A stretch of DNA of 64,000 nucleotides from Straminergon stramineum (Eukaryota; Streptophyta; Bryopsida; Hypnales; Calliergonaceae), in assembly GCA_963920665.1 (NCBI GenBank), contig OY987266.1, forward strand, positions 17,427,001 to 17,491,000, written 5' to 3'. The position numbers were made by a program, and so were the translations under genes. This document shows, one piece after another, positions 23,446 through 36,092 of this stretch. Numbering within the stretch: position 1 is the first letter of the stretch; the number at the start of each line of letters is the position of its first letter. The notes under the pieces were generated by a model. That model saw nothing but the letters and a program-made list of their open reading frames with translations. It was not told the DNA's origin and did not search any database.

Positions 23446-26400
23446 ATGACGTGCTTACTTATGTGGATGGCAAGCTTCTTCACAATGACACTCTTTTGGA
23501 AATTCATGGATCTTGCATGGTCCACTTGGTAAGCATAAATGTTACTTAGTAATTGTTTGAGGAAAAAATGCTTGTTAGATTTAAGTATTGTTCAAATGAC
23601 AAAATTGTTTACATAGTTTTCTATTTGATTTTTATTGAACAATAAGAAGTCTTGCTTTAAGCATTATATATAGGCTAATAGTTTTATCTTTCTATTACTA
23701 GACTATATGCAATGCCATTTAATTTGTAGAACATATTGGATTAATTTATTGAATATCATTGGAGAATGTCTTTCTTTCAATTGTCAGGATAACTCATTAA
23801 TAATTTATTGAATAATTTGTAGGAAAAAGGAGGATTTCTTACAAGTACAAAGTGAGCATTGTAAAAGACTATTCAATGATACGCTAAGACTTGAGAAATT
23901 CTTGAAGGATATGGAAGCATCTGCAAAGAAGAAAGTCTTGAATAAAAATCAATGTGTACATCTTTTTGGCAAACTCATACTAGCTATGAAGGGGATTGAC
24001 AAAATATTGTCAAGTGCTACTGGGGATCTCAAATTCAAATCTATTTTTGAAGAGTTGTGTTATCTTCAAAAGAAAATAGAGATTGTGGGAAAAAATTGCA
24101 CTAAACAGGATCAATGGTGTCATTTGGCTATATTTCAACTTCAAAACAAAGAAACTTTTCGTGAGTTGCTTTTAGATTTGAAGTGTTGTTACAGTGCAAC
24201 ATGTGATATGTATTTACTTTGCCATCCAAATCAATCAACCAATATCCTACCTATTCATTTTGATGCACCTACCTATGAACAAGTCCTTGAAGATGGACAA
24301 ATTCTAAGGAGGAGGCTCGAACTTGTCCTTCAAGAAGAAATGTCAGAGGATTATGAAATAGCTCAACATCTATTGTTGAGACTTAGAAATTTGGATCGAG
24401 TTGATGGTGGAGATTTGGATGCTTTGGAGGTTCCTAATGATTACAAAACACCAAAATTAATCAAAAAAATAGGGGAAGGAAGTTACGGAGATGTGTACAA
24501 ATCAAATTGGTTAGGCCTCAAATGTGCCACAAAAGTGTTGGAAGGTGACCTTGAATTTCTCATAAATTCTCGAAAAGAAGCTGGCATTTTAGCAAGCTTG
24601 AACCATCCTAATCTCGTTCAATTTTTTGGTTGTGGAACTAATAAGAATCTTGATGTGATTGTTGAGGAAGATGAAATTGGTGAAATGCATTTGGTGATGG
24701 AACTAATGGATTCAAGCTTATCTTCCATATTGAAGGAAGAAAAAAGACCTTTGCCCTACCATCTTGCAATTGACATCATGCATCAAATTGCAAAGGGTGT
24801 GTATTACCTTCATGACATGCAAGTTGCTCATCTTGACTTGAAACCTGATAATATATTGTCAAGTTCAATGTCTATGGAGGAAGGTTGTGCTCGTCACATA
24901 TTCAAGATCATTGATTATGGGACTTCTCAATTAGAGGTTTGCAACAATCGGGAGCATTTACAGACATCAAAATATACTATTGGAACACTAGGGTATTTAT
25001 CTCTTGAAATGATCAAGGGAAGTAAAACTCCATTGCATCCATTTCAAGCTGATGTGTGGTCGTTTGCAATGATATGTTCAGAAATTCTATCTAGAAAGGA
25101 TCTATATATTGATTTGAAACCAAAAGAATTTTATGATCAATTTTCATGTACACATAGTACTAGCAATAAACGCTTGAGACCAGACCTACCCAAAAATTGC
25201 AAAGAACTCACAAACTTAATCCAAGAATGTTGGAATCAAGACCCTCTTCAACGGCCAACATTTTTCGAAATTTGTGAAAGGCTTACAAGTTTAAAGAAGT
25301 CTTTTTTGAAGGGAACATATTCATACAAGATGATTCCACAATTTGGTTCATCTTGCACCTTAAGAGATTCCAAATCCATCATGGACCATATCCCAAAGGT
25401 ATGAAATTGCCTAACTACAAAACTCATTTAGTGATGACTGATGAGTGCTTAAATTTATAATTTTCTCTAGAGCTTGACATTCATTTTTTAAAGTGTAGTG
25501 TTTATTGCACAATGAAAATGATTTTGTAAATATGACTTTTATATTTGTATAGGTGGATGAACAAATTGCTCCTCCAAAGGAAATTCCAATTGATCTTGAT
25601 CATCAATTGTCTAAAGCCAAAGGGCTTTTGAAAATGAAGTATGTAGGCATTGTCGGCATGGGTGGAATTGGCAAGACCACACTAGCAAAGGCAATACTTG
25701 ATGACGCGACAGTGAGTTCCTCATACCATGCATCATGCTTTGTTGCAGAATACAAGAACTACCAAAGTTCTTATGAGATATTGTGCGAAATATTATCGGA
25801 ACTTGGGAATGACCAAAAACCTAGGAATTTGGGAGATGCTCAAAAGAGGATGAAACAACTCTTGGTCAAAAAGAAGATTCTCTTAGTATTGGATGATATT
25901 AAGGATGAATCTCAAGTGCATGATGTAATACCTCAAGACATCATAAAAGCTAGCAAAGGGTCCTCAATAATTCTAACAACACGCAAATGGAGTGCAATAA
26001 AATCATTTGTGAGCATTGAAGGGAGGTTGGATGTTGAATTGTTGGATGAAAAGGCAGCAACAACTCTTTTCACCACTCATCTTTCTTGGAGTGTAGCTTC
26101 ATTATCACCGGACTTTGTAAATTATTGCAAACATATTGTGAAAGCTTGCAATGGCTTACCTTTGAGCTTGAAAGTGATGGGTGCATTTCTTCGTCGTAAA
26201 GAGAGGTTGCGAAGTTGGGAATGAGCATTACAACGTATGGCAAGAGGAAGGAATTTGGATGGTGATGAAGAAATATGGAACACCTTGAAAATAAGCTTTG
26301 ATGGATTGATCAATGATGTTGAAAAAAAGATGTTTTTGAATGTGGCTTGTTTTTTTTGTAAAGATGTATATCCATCTGGTATATCAAAAGAGACAATCTT

Positions 26401-29044
26401 GTTCATGTGGTCCAAAGATGGCATCCTTCTAGTGGATGAATTGGAAAGATTGATTGACATGTCATTGTTGAAGCTCAAAAATTATGGTGAAATTCTAGAA
26501 ATGCACGATCAACTACGGGACATGGGACGGAAGATTGCCAAGGGTACAAGAATTTGGAAAGAATCTATGATACCAGAAAGCAGATTTTCAAGCAAGGTAA
26601 AATTCTACAAGTGTAATTGATGTAATAAGAATCAATGTTTTGTTATATTCATTCAAATGTAGTTAGTGAGCATTGAAATATGTCAAGAAAATCAATTCTC
26701 ATTTGAAGTCTCTATAATTATGAAGAATGATGTAGTACATTCTAAATTTCATTTTTCTTGAATGTAGGATGCTAAGGTTCTTGAAGGCATTTCTTGGCAA
26801 GGGACTATGAACCATCAATTGCCATTAGTCAAAAACTACCAAAGTGTTCATTTTATAAATCTTCGTGTATTGATTTTGGTGAGCACTTTGAGCAATTTTA
26901 AAGCTCATTTTGACAACATGGAACTACTACTTCAATTTGCTTCACAATGTCTTAGATTGGAGGCAATTTTAATTGGAAACTCAAATGAAACTGGATTCCC
27001 AAGTAATTGTTCAACAAATACTAGAGTTACTTTGAACAAAACAATATCAAATCTTTGTGGTACATGCACATCATTGAAGATTCTTGATATAATAGGGCTT
27101 CCATTCCTTGACCAATTGCCAAGGGAATGTGCATCAAAAAATACCTTAAAAAGACTAAATTTGAGTTCTTCCTCTAGCTTGGAGGCATTACCAAAGGAAG
27201 TAGAGAAGTTGACAGCCTTGACCACTTTAATATTAAAGCGGTGTTCAAGTTTGGCAACATTGCCAAAGGAAGTGGGGAACTTGTCTTCCTTGACCATTCT
27301 CAATTTGGGATATTGCACAAACTTGACAACTTTGCCAAAGGAAGTGGGGAATTTGTCTTCCTTGACCATTCTCAATTTGGGATATTGCACAAACTTGACA
27401 ACTTTGCCAAAGGAAGTGGGGAATTTGTCTTCCTTGACCTATCTCAATATGGCAGGGTGCTCAAACTTGGTGACCTTGCCAAAAGAAGTGGGAAACTTGT
27501 CTTCCTTGACCATTCTATATTTTAGCACTTGCTCAAACTTAACAACAATCCCAAAGGAAGTGGGGAATTTGTCTTCCTTAATCACTTTAGATTTCAGAAG
27601 GTGTCTAAATTTAGTAGCATTACCTAAAGAAGTTGGGAACTTATCTTCTTTGAGAATTCTCTATTTGGTAAGTTGTTCAAGCTTGGTAGCCCTGCCAAAT
27701 GAAATAGGGAACATGTCTTCCTTGACTACTCTCAATTTGAGAAAGTGTTCAAATTTGGCAACATTGCCAAAGGAAGTGGGGAACTTGTCTTCCTTAACCA
27801 TTCTCAATTTGAAAGGGTGTTCAAGCTTGGAGACATTGCCAAAGGAATTGGGGAACTTGTTTTCTTTGACCACTCTAGATTTATTTCGTTGTTCAAGTTT
27901 GGTAGCATTGCCAAAAGAAGTGAGGAACTTATCTTTCTTGACCACTCTCAATTTGGGATGTTGGTCAAACTTATTGGCATTGCCAAAGGAAGTAGGAAAC
28001 CTATCTTCCTTGACAACTATCAGTTTTTTTCAATGTTCAAGATTGATAGCATTGCCAAAGGAAGTGGAGAATTTGTCTTCCTTAACCACTCTAAATTTGA
28101 AAGGGTGTTCAAACTTGAAGACATTGCCTAAGGAAGTGAAAAATTTGACTTGTCTGACTAGTCTTGATTTAGAAGATTGTTCAAGTTTAGTGGCATTGCC
28201 AAAGGAAGTGGGAAACTTGTCTTCCTTGACCATTTTTAATTTGAGAGGGTGTTCAAACTTGACAGCATTGCCAAAGGAAGTAGGGAGCTTGTCTTCCTTG
28301 ACTGCACTCAATTTGAGAGGGTGTTTAAGTTTGGTAGCATTGCTAAAAGAAGTGGGGAACTTATCTTCCTTGACCAATCTAAATTTGGAAGATGGTTCAA
28401 ACTTGATGGTCTTGCCTAAGGAAGTGGGGAACTTGTCTTCCTTGACCACTCTCAATTTGGAATATTGTTCAAGCTTGGCAACATTGCCAAAGGAAGTGGG
28501 GAACTTGACTTGTTTAACCACTTTAGCTTTGGGACATTGTTCAAGCTTGGTGGCATTGCCAAAGGAAGTAGGAAACTTGTCTTCCTTGACCACTCTAGAT
28601 TTGAAACATTGTTCAAACTTGGAGGCATTGCCAAAGGAAGTGGAGAATTTATTCTCTTTGACCACTTTGAATTTGGTATATTGTTCAAATTTAGCAACAT
28701 TGCCAAAGGAAGTGGGGAACTTGTCTTCTTTGACCACTCTCAATTTGGGATTTTGTACAAGCTTGGTAGCATTGCCAAAAGAAGTAGGAAACTTGACTTA
28801 TCTAACTACTTTAGATTTAAAAGGGTGTTCAAACTTGGAAGCATTGCCAAAGGAAGTGGGGAACTTGTCTTCTTTGACTACTCTCAAGTTGACATATTGT
28901 ATTAAATTGGCAGATTTGCCAAAGGAAGTAGGGAACTTGACTTATTTGACCACTTTAGGTTTGAAATATTGTAATAGCTTGGTGGCATTACCAAAGGAAG
29001 TGGAGAACTTGACTTGTTTGACTACTTTAGATTTGAGAGGCTGA
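23446..29044 (+). CDS. Kinase-NB-ARC-LRR immune-receptor-like gene, interrupted by an in-frame TGA
   Basis: Exons: 23446-23528 (tentative, phase fits), 23823-25398, 25553-26596, 26768-29044. If exon 1 is not used, translation would start at Met 23911. An N-terminal helical region precedes a protein kinase domain (24450-25290): GEGSYGDVY loop, ATK lysine, HLDLKPDNIL in place of HRD (non-RD), DYG in place of DFG, and SLE in place of APE. The NB-ARC has P-loop GMGGIGKTTLAKAI, kinase-2 KKILLVLDDI, RNBS-B IILTTR, GLPLSLKVMG and MHDQLRDMGR. The last exon is almost all LRR. Such proteins are presumed cytosolic pathogen sensors; this order is known from mosses. TGA at 26222-26224 interrupts the frame between the GLPL and MHD motifs, so the full protein cannot be made. 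A kinase-NB fragment could be. Confidence 0.88.
26222..26224 (+). other. Premature TGA in the NB-ARC region
   Basis: The frame reads RLRSWE-stop-ALQRMARG with unchanged phase on both sides. A CGA to TGA transition, as expected from deamination of methylated CpG, would explain it. No GT-AG pair that removes it in frame is evident. Confidence 0.85.
27187..29044 (+). repeat. 72-bp tandem array encoding about 25 LRR units
   Basis: Each unit encodes 24 residues of the form LPKEVGNLSSLTTLNLxxCS. I count 25 full units plus a partial one. Units starting near 27290 and 27362 are almost identical, showing a recent 72-bp duplication; others vary mainly at the two or three positions after LNL, the expected solvent-exposed ligand-contact strand. 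Periodicity makes both strands open in several frames, which are not genes. Confidence 0.92.
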
Positions 29045-29220
29045 TTAATCTTGGTGGCATTGCCAAATGAAGTAGGGAACATGTCTTTAACCTCTCTATT
29101 TGAGTGGGTATTAAATCTTGGCGGCATTGCCAAATGAAGTAGGGAACATGTCTTTAACCACTCTCTATTTGAGTGGGTATTAAATTTTGGTGGCATTGCC
29201 AAATGAGGTGAAGAGTTTGT
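29045..29220 (+). repeat. Degenerate LRR units downstream of the stop
   Basis: After the TGA at 29042 (at the position of the consensus Cys codon TGT) the same frame continues for one further unit (LVALPNEVGNMSL). Two shortened copies then follow ('ttgagtgggtattaaat(c/t)tt'), out of frame. The array was once longer, or these are non-coding duplications. Confidence 0.7.
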
Positions 29221-30989
29221 CTTTCTTTAGCAATCACTTGTATGAAGTTGTGAGGGGCATTCACTAATAGAGAAATTCATATCTAAATTAGCAAAGAATT
29301 TGATAGAATTTTATTGCTTTAAACCATTTGTTTTGGATGGCTTGGTTCTAAGAGAAATTGATAGAACTACGTTGGTAAAATTAATGCCCTATTAGCTTGA
29401 ATTCTTTACTAGGCATGCCATGTTCATTACAAAATTCCACATGGACTTTGACTTGGCAATGCAAATGTCTCATATAGAAGATTTTATAATGTGTGTTATA
29501 GAAAGAAATTTGATTGTATCAAGTAATGAAGATTTTCCATGTACAAATAACAAAAAAATTGAATTTGAATATTTTTTTGACAATATAAAATATACCAATA
29601 CAGTGGCATCTCTATGATCACATGTAAGTATTTGTATATTCAAAGATTTCCAAAGTTTATAATGTGTTTCAACTTTCACATATGTAAAGAATCCTACTTT
29701 TATCAAGAAGTTAAATGTATGAAAACCTCTAATCCAATATAAATTTTCAAATCTATAAATCCTTAAATAAAAGTCAAATAATACAAAATTATGTTAATTG
29801 CCACAACTTGCAATACAATTTTAGTTTAAAATTTATAATTTACAAAGCTTACTATTTAAGTTTTCAACATAAAAAAAATTGTACTCAAATTATGCAATGT
29901 CAAATACTCCATAGATGTATAGTGAAATAAAGCAATCAAATATAAGATTTGTAAGACTTCATTACAAATAGGTCAAGAGATAGAGAGATTGTCAAGAGGA
30001 AAAACCTAATGTAGATTGCATTTAAAAGTTTGTATTGGTTTGAGTTTAAAAAGTTCAATGCAATATATATGGCATAAATTTGAAGAAGTTTGATCCCTAG
30101 AGCAATCTAATTAGAAGTTAGTGAGACTTTTGATGTTATTGTGATTTTTTTGTAACTTCTTATCACAATTACATAACCCCAAGAATCCTAATTGATGCTT
30201 ATGCAAAGTTTGATAGCTTTAGCTTTAGTAAGTTATGTACTTTGTAAGAAACAACAAAAACTACAATAGATTACTTACTTCAAATGTGTTGTTCCAAGAC
30301 TTGGAGCCAAATTGTACAAGGACAGCCCAAAGTTACACAACTTCATTATGCTATGTCTCAATTTGCATGACATGTTTTGAATTCATGAAATAATTTATAA
30401 AGGTTGAAATAATAAACATCAAGTGATTTTCCAATGTCAAAGGAGATAAATTATCCATAATGTCTACATTAGGGAAAGTTTCAATATAAAAGACTTGAGG
30501 TATAGAAATCAAAAATTTACTTAGCATTTTTTCCTTAAGAAATAGAAATTCATTAGAAGAGAATAATCTATTGTGGAAGCCCGCAAGTTCCTACAAGTTC
30601 TTGGATTGTGGGAACTCAGCCACAACAGCTCAATGATGTGGCTAGGTGATGGCCATGTCACATAATAATAAAAAATTAAATTAAATTTATTTTTGAATAT
30701 TTAAAATTATTATTATTTTTTTTTTCATTTAGTAATTTTTATTAAAAAAATTTATAGTTTTCAATTTTGGCTAGCCCTGGCTAGTTCCCAACCTAGGGAA
30801 GTAGCCTGAAATGGGCTTCTTAGGTAGCTGAATCTCCTCTAATAGATGAAGTCTTTAGATCACATGACAACAATGGGTTGGTAATGATAAAAAAACAAAA
30901 TTATATGTCATGTCTAAGTATTGGACTTGTAATACAACTCTACAAATTGACGCTCAAATTTGAATCTTCTTATATAATACATACTAAAA
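29221..30989. other. Gene-free stretch with an AT-rich repeat relic
   Basis: No gene supported. About 30570-30845 resembles 880-1150 in layout and short motifs (ccatgtcac, AT-rich core, cctgaaatgggc) and is probably an old shared repeat. Confidence 0.45.
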
Positions 30990-31961
30990 TTAATCCTTAA
31001 AGGACTAAATGGAATTTTTTGGAAACATAATGATTTGAGGAAGCTCACTACAAATGGTATTTTTATTTTATTTCTTTGAAATGTTCACACAACATGTGCC
31101 CAAAGAGTAGCTTTAAGGCCCAACAATTTTCATAACTTTTAAGTACATGGTTAAAAAGTTATTGTATGATATGTCATTTTCATTGCTCAGTGGGCAACCC
31201 AGGAAGCAAAAAAAACTTCTTAAAAAATCACTTTTAAAAAAAATTTAAATTTAAAATTGGTTTTCTAAATTTCTATACATGCAAAAAACTTTGAATCCTT
31301 CCATTTTTATTTATGAGATGAAAGTTATGAAGAATTTTAGTTGTGGGTAGTTTGTGGGTAGTAATGAAATCTTCACTCTAAAATAAACTTTAAAGACCTT
31401 TATTTAACTCAATTTTCAATATTTTTGAAACAAAATAAAAATTTTAGGCGTAGATTGTTTATTACAAAATTACAAACATTGGGATTGACATTTTCAATTC
31501 CATAAATAAATTGTTAACAATTTAGTATTTTGAAACATTCTCTATTTCTTTCTACGTACTAATTTTTTCCTATATGTTGTACAATTCCAAATGATCTAAA
31601 ATTTTTCAAGCACGTAGCCAACTTGCCTTGAAGAATGAATCCAAATAGTGAAAGAGTTACAATCATTTTGAACATTTTTTTCATAATGATTTGACCTTGT
31701 GAAGTGTAACTGCCTAGATTTTTGCATGGCCAAATAAAGGCTTTTTGTCAATTTAAATGTTAATATCTTGCAATCTACAATGTAGAAATTTTTGAAATTT
31801 TTTCCACATCTTCTCAAACCAACATACTGCAAGATCCTATGGTTGCATGTGTTCAAAAATGTATTTTTTCTAAATTTTGGTACTTGTACTAGAATTCTAG
31901 AAATGGCAATTCTAAAGTGTTTTTGGTAAAAACATAGTCAAATATTTTATATAGGGGTTAA
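30990..31961. mobile_element. TTAA-flanked inverted-repeat element (copy 3), uninterrupted
   Basis: Ends TTAATCCTTAAAGGAC and ATAGGGGTTAA, 972 bp. Its interior aligns with copy 1 on both sides of copy 1's insertions and supplies the empty-site comparison for the CACTA element. There is no coding frame. Confidence 0.7.
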
Positions 31962-33555
31962 CATGATAAAGTGTTCTATATTCAAGTTGAATTTTTTTTT
32001 TGAATTAAAAAAAATTATTTAAAAAAAAAATTCAAGTGCATTTTCTAATTTTTTAAAATGGAAATGTGGAAGTTGCATTTTCTAGTGTAAATTGCAACTT
32101 GTGGCTCAAAATAGTATTTCAAGGTACACAAAAAGACTAAATAGTATTGGTGGGGGTCTATAGTACTTTCCATATGTCAATGTGGACTATTTTAGTGTTT
32201 TTATGGTGAATGAAGTATTGCCATCTATCCGTGCTATTTAATGATCATCACACTCTACTAGAATAGTAATCTAAAATCTAATCAATTGCATAGATTTCAT
32301 GTTCTATGCCTCCAATAGTACCAATTGAAGGCGACATGTAATACAAAAGTAAGAAAAGGATGAAAATAAAAAACGCAACAAATTGTACAAGTGATTCTTG
32401 CAATCTTGAAGATGATTGTGAAAAGGGAAAAAATCTAAAAATATTCATAGACCAATAGAAAGTCAAAGAATTACACTATTATTGCATTTTACAAAATGAA
32501 CTTATGTATGCCGGTTATAACTATTAACAGGGGAGGAATATTTTTACCTATTTTAGATCATAATTGAAAATTATTCTTGTGATGAGACTTTTTGCTTAGG
32601 CATTCTCATGGATCCAAATTCTGAAATCTGAATGCAATCTACAGACATAGTTTACAATCTTTCTAAATTGTTTCATTCCTTTTGCTTTGCAAATGCAAAC
32701 TTACATATATGCTGCAAAAATGTGCAAAAGCTCATGAAGATAGGTACTTGATTTTAATTCTTGCAGAGGAATTAAAGAAATATAAAATAACAATACAAAA
32801 TTTGACCATTTGTGACCACTTTATGGAGATGGATATTACCAAAATAATAATCATTTTCTTCTATGTCTAAAAATGTACACTAATGCAAGCTTAAAATAAT
32901 TTAAAAACTTCAACTTATAGTTACCTTTTTCAAGATTTCTATAAATACATCTTCTTAGTCAAAATTCCACTTCAAATTCGTTAGAGTGGAACTCAACAGT
33001 ACTCCTCACCTCGTAAATAAGTCTTGGGATGCGTGATTTAATTTCAAAATCAATATACCCTACTGTATAAAAATAAAAAAAACTTTTAAAATGGTCCACC
33101 TCGTAGCTTTGCTATGAATTCAAACTACAGCGGATGCTTACTCCCAAAGTTTTAATTGAAAGTTGCTTTGGTTTTAATCAAAATGTGAACAAAATAGCAA
33201 ATAATTATGTTCTTAGCTGGCTAGCTTACATAGTTACAATTGTCCTTGTCTAGCACATGATCTGCGAATCTGTCATCTCGACCCAACCTCCCACTAAATA
33301 ATGTACTACAGAGCTCTAACTTCAATTTCGTTAAAGTGGTGATACTCCAAAAGAACTTTGATACCATTCAGAAATCAGAACGTGCACTGCTTTCGGAAAC
33401 GGAATTCCCCACCTGCCCTCGATTTTGGACCTTTTACGTACATTTATAACACATTTATTGGAGCCAGATGCGTGCCAATTTAACGAAATTGACCGTAACT
33501 TGCACTGATAAACTTTCCTGCACTGCACGCCATGTCACACGACCTTTGGCATATA
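31962..33555. other. Gene-free stretch
   Basis: AT-rich with poly-A/T runs near 31990-32030. Nothing supportable was found; the last few hundred bases are 3' flank of the minus-strand RING-CH gene. Confidence 0.5.
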
Positions 33556-36092
33556 TTACTGCAAAAGCTGAAACATCTGAAACCGCCCATATGTATATTC
33601 GCGACTGGGAATCGAATCTGTTTGTCGAGCTGCTTCAGCAAAACCAGGATCTGGACCCCCTGAACTGGAGTCGAGCACTGGAATCGCAATTGGAATATCG
33701 TCGTCGTCACGAAATTCCCTAAGAGGTATGCCTAGCGGCGCGTCCATTTCTAGAAAGAGGTTATCCATGAAATTCGGGAGCAAAATCAAGTCTTCTCCAT
33801 AAAAATCCACGAAGTGAACGGCCTGTATCGAAACCTCATCCAGAAGATCCTCCACATGACTCGGATGCACAATATCCTCAGGCTTTAATATGGGCACTCG
33901 TAAATCACGTCCTACTGGGAATTCGAGGGTGTTAATATGATCTTCATTATCACAAAATGTGCTAATACTTGGATGAGGGTGTTGAGTGAACAGTCGAACA
34001 ACTGGTGGATCTTCCGTGTAATTATTGACTTCCGCGAGCTCCAAGAAATCATTAAGCAACATATCTTCCAATAGCAACCTGGGCAAATAATCTCCATCAT
34101 CATGCAAGACCTCTGAGGGCTCCCGATCGGCATCGATGCTTTGGGCCGTCTCGAAAGCCTCCCGACGTCGACGCTGGCCACGTCGCTGCTCTTGCTCAAG
34201 CCGTTCAAAGGAAGCTTCCAGAGAGCGTCTGGTCTCCGAGGGAAGTTGGTCGAAATCGGGAGTCTCGAGGGGCACTTGCAAATGGTCCAGCTCGCTGGGT
34301 GGAATTTGAAGCAGAAGAAGCAATCGGGGAGCGTGTTGGATAACTTCTGCGGTGATGAAGCTCCGAATAATTTTCTTCAGACGAAATCCCAACGGACTTC
34401 TGTAACACTCATGAGGTCACCAAAATTGTTCAAAGCTTATCACAAATCTATTCTCCAAAATTCAGGACAAACAAACACCACCCCTAGTAGAAACGAGAAA
34501 CGAGATAGATATCATTAATTAATTGATGGATAGTGCCCAATCATTTGGGTGTCATTTTACAGAGGCTTAAAGGTAAAGGACGCATGCACTCGATCGGACA
34601 CAGCTAATTATACATTGAGATTACTGACATCTAAAAAGTTTATGTCTTGCACATGAAGTTAGGAACATAGCAAATGATTCCACATTTTAAGCATATTTGA
34701 GTTAGGTAAAGAACCTCGCCTGAAACGATAACTTTGTTAAATTGATGGAGTTTCCCGACTTTAGCACTTTTTAGGGTGAGCGGCGTTAAACAGAAATCTA
34801 CACCGGTCCTAGTTTTTAGAGCTTTGTGCAGGGTAGGGAATTTCACGATTTGCACAAAATTCTAATTTAATCGTGCCAATTAACGAAATTGATGACCTGA
34901 AGATCTATGATGATAGATTGGTAGTGTGAGGTGAAGCGACTTCATTACCTGCAAACCTCACAATCCAGGTTTCCATTTCTCTGGAATCTCTTACGAAACC
35001 ATTTCTTCAGGCATGACTGGTGGCCATAGCTGATGTCACCCTTGCATGTGCATCCCAGAAAAAGTAATGGATCTGCTCCAGATGCCTCCTCAGGAGCATA
35101 ACAAATTCTGTGAAAAAAGGAGTACATCAAGTAAGTAAGAACCCAGATACAACAATCTTGATCTATGTAGCATAACAAACACATGAGCCAATTCAGTTTT
35201 CATAAAGTACATATGATACCGTAGCTAGAACATACACAGAGTGTCTCCAGAGCAGCCGTCAGCACACTACTCCTAATTGATAACTAAAGCAATAGAAGTG
35301 TGATATCTGCGCAAATTAGTCGATGAAATTAAAGGGTTTGCAAGAATGAAAGGACACAATTTCTCACATCCTGCGTGAGGAATTGACGAGAAGTCCTCTA
35401 CTTGGCTACTTCCCATAAACGTTTCTCTCGTCTTGCAAGGTGCCCCTCGAATTTGACTAAATTGACAACACGCACCAATAGAGATAGGAATCAATAACTT
35501 GAGATTCAGACTTAAAGAGAAAGATATTAATTATTCATGTGTGGTATGCATGCAGCTAGCTTGGATTGGGCACTGCAGGTCAGATGTGCCTTAGCCTCTG
35601 CCGAACTTGTCAAAACTAGATCGTGTGCCGGACATCACATGATTCGATCGTTACTGGTACAAGTACTCATAACTGCTCGTTGTCAGAGTGAACTAGAATT
35701 AAAACGAATCTCGTACATATATGATCAACCTACCCGAAAGAATCTCCTTAAATTGGCGTATTCCACTGCTTGGGCACGCTAAGGATCGAAGTGCGGCCTG
35801 AAACATACTTAATTCAACACCTATCCTAGTTATTAGTACTTCGTGTAGATTTGGGTCACCAATTTTGTCCCTGAAATCGCGCTAACTGATCGAAATTGAG
35901 TAATTGACGATCCGATCGTCAACCTGTCAACACGTTACAATGAATTACAAACCTGCATTGTCGGTCTGGAAGAGGTTTCTCCGACGAGGCTAGATTCTTT
36001 TTCTCCTCGATGCATTGCGGCTCTGAATCTCGCATGGTTTGCTCCATATCTTCTTCGTCCCCAATCGACGCCGACGATGACGACGGCTCCAT
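33556..36092 (-). CDS. RING-CH (RINGv) zinc-finger protein, likely E3 ubiquitin ligase
   Basis: Three coding exons (36092-35953, 35107-34949, 34399-33556) join in phase to 380 residues. The start is the first in-frame ATG (MEPSSSSASIGDEED); an upstream acceptor near 36167 and donor near 36331 suggest a 5' UTR intron. Zinc ligands form C4HC3: Cys46, Cys49, Cys66, Cys68, His76, Cys79, Cys96, Cys99, with a Trp at 83 as in RINGv domains. Such domains recruit E2 enzymes for ubiquitin transfer. The remaining 280 residues have an Arg-rich patch (RRGQRRRREAF), then an acidic, largely disordered tail. No transmembrane segment is seen, unlike most MARCH-type ligases, so it is probably soluble. Substrate unknown. 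Confidence 0.85.

Noticed and set aside
26222..26224. Stop codon repaired by RNA editing
   Set aside because: Plant C-to-U editing is organellar and cannot turn U into C; U-to-C editing is also organellar.
27241..28905. Long frames in other phases and on the minus strand across the LRR region (e.g. FGNIAKGSGELVF, VVKEDKFPTSFGN repeats)
   Set aside because: They arise because the 72-bp unit is a multiple of three without stops in these frames; the plus-strand LRR frame has splice-site and family support.
27187..29044. CRISPR-like regular repeats
   Set aside because: Period and variation follow codons of leucine-rich repeats; there are no constant repeats with unrelated spacers.
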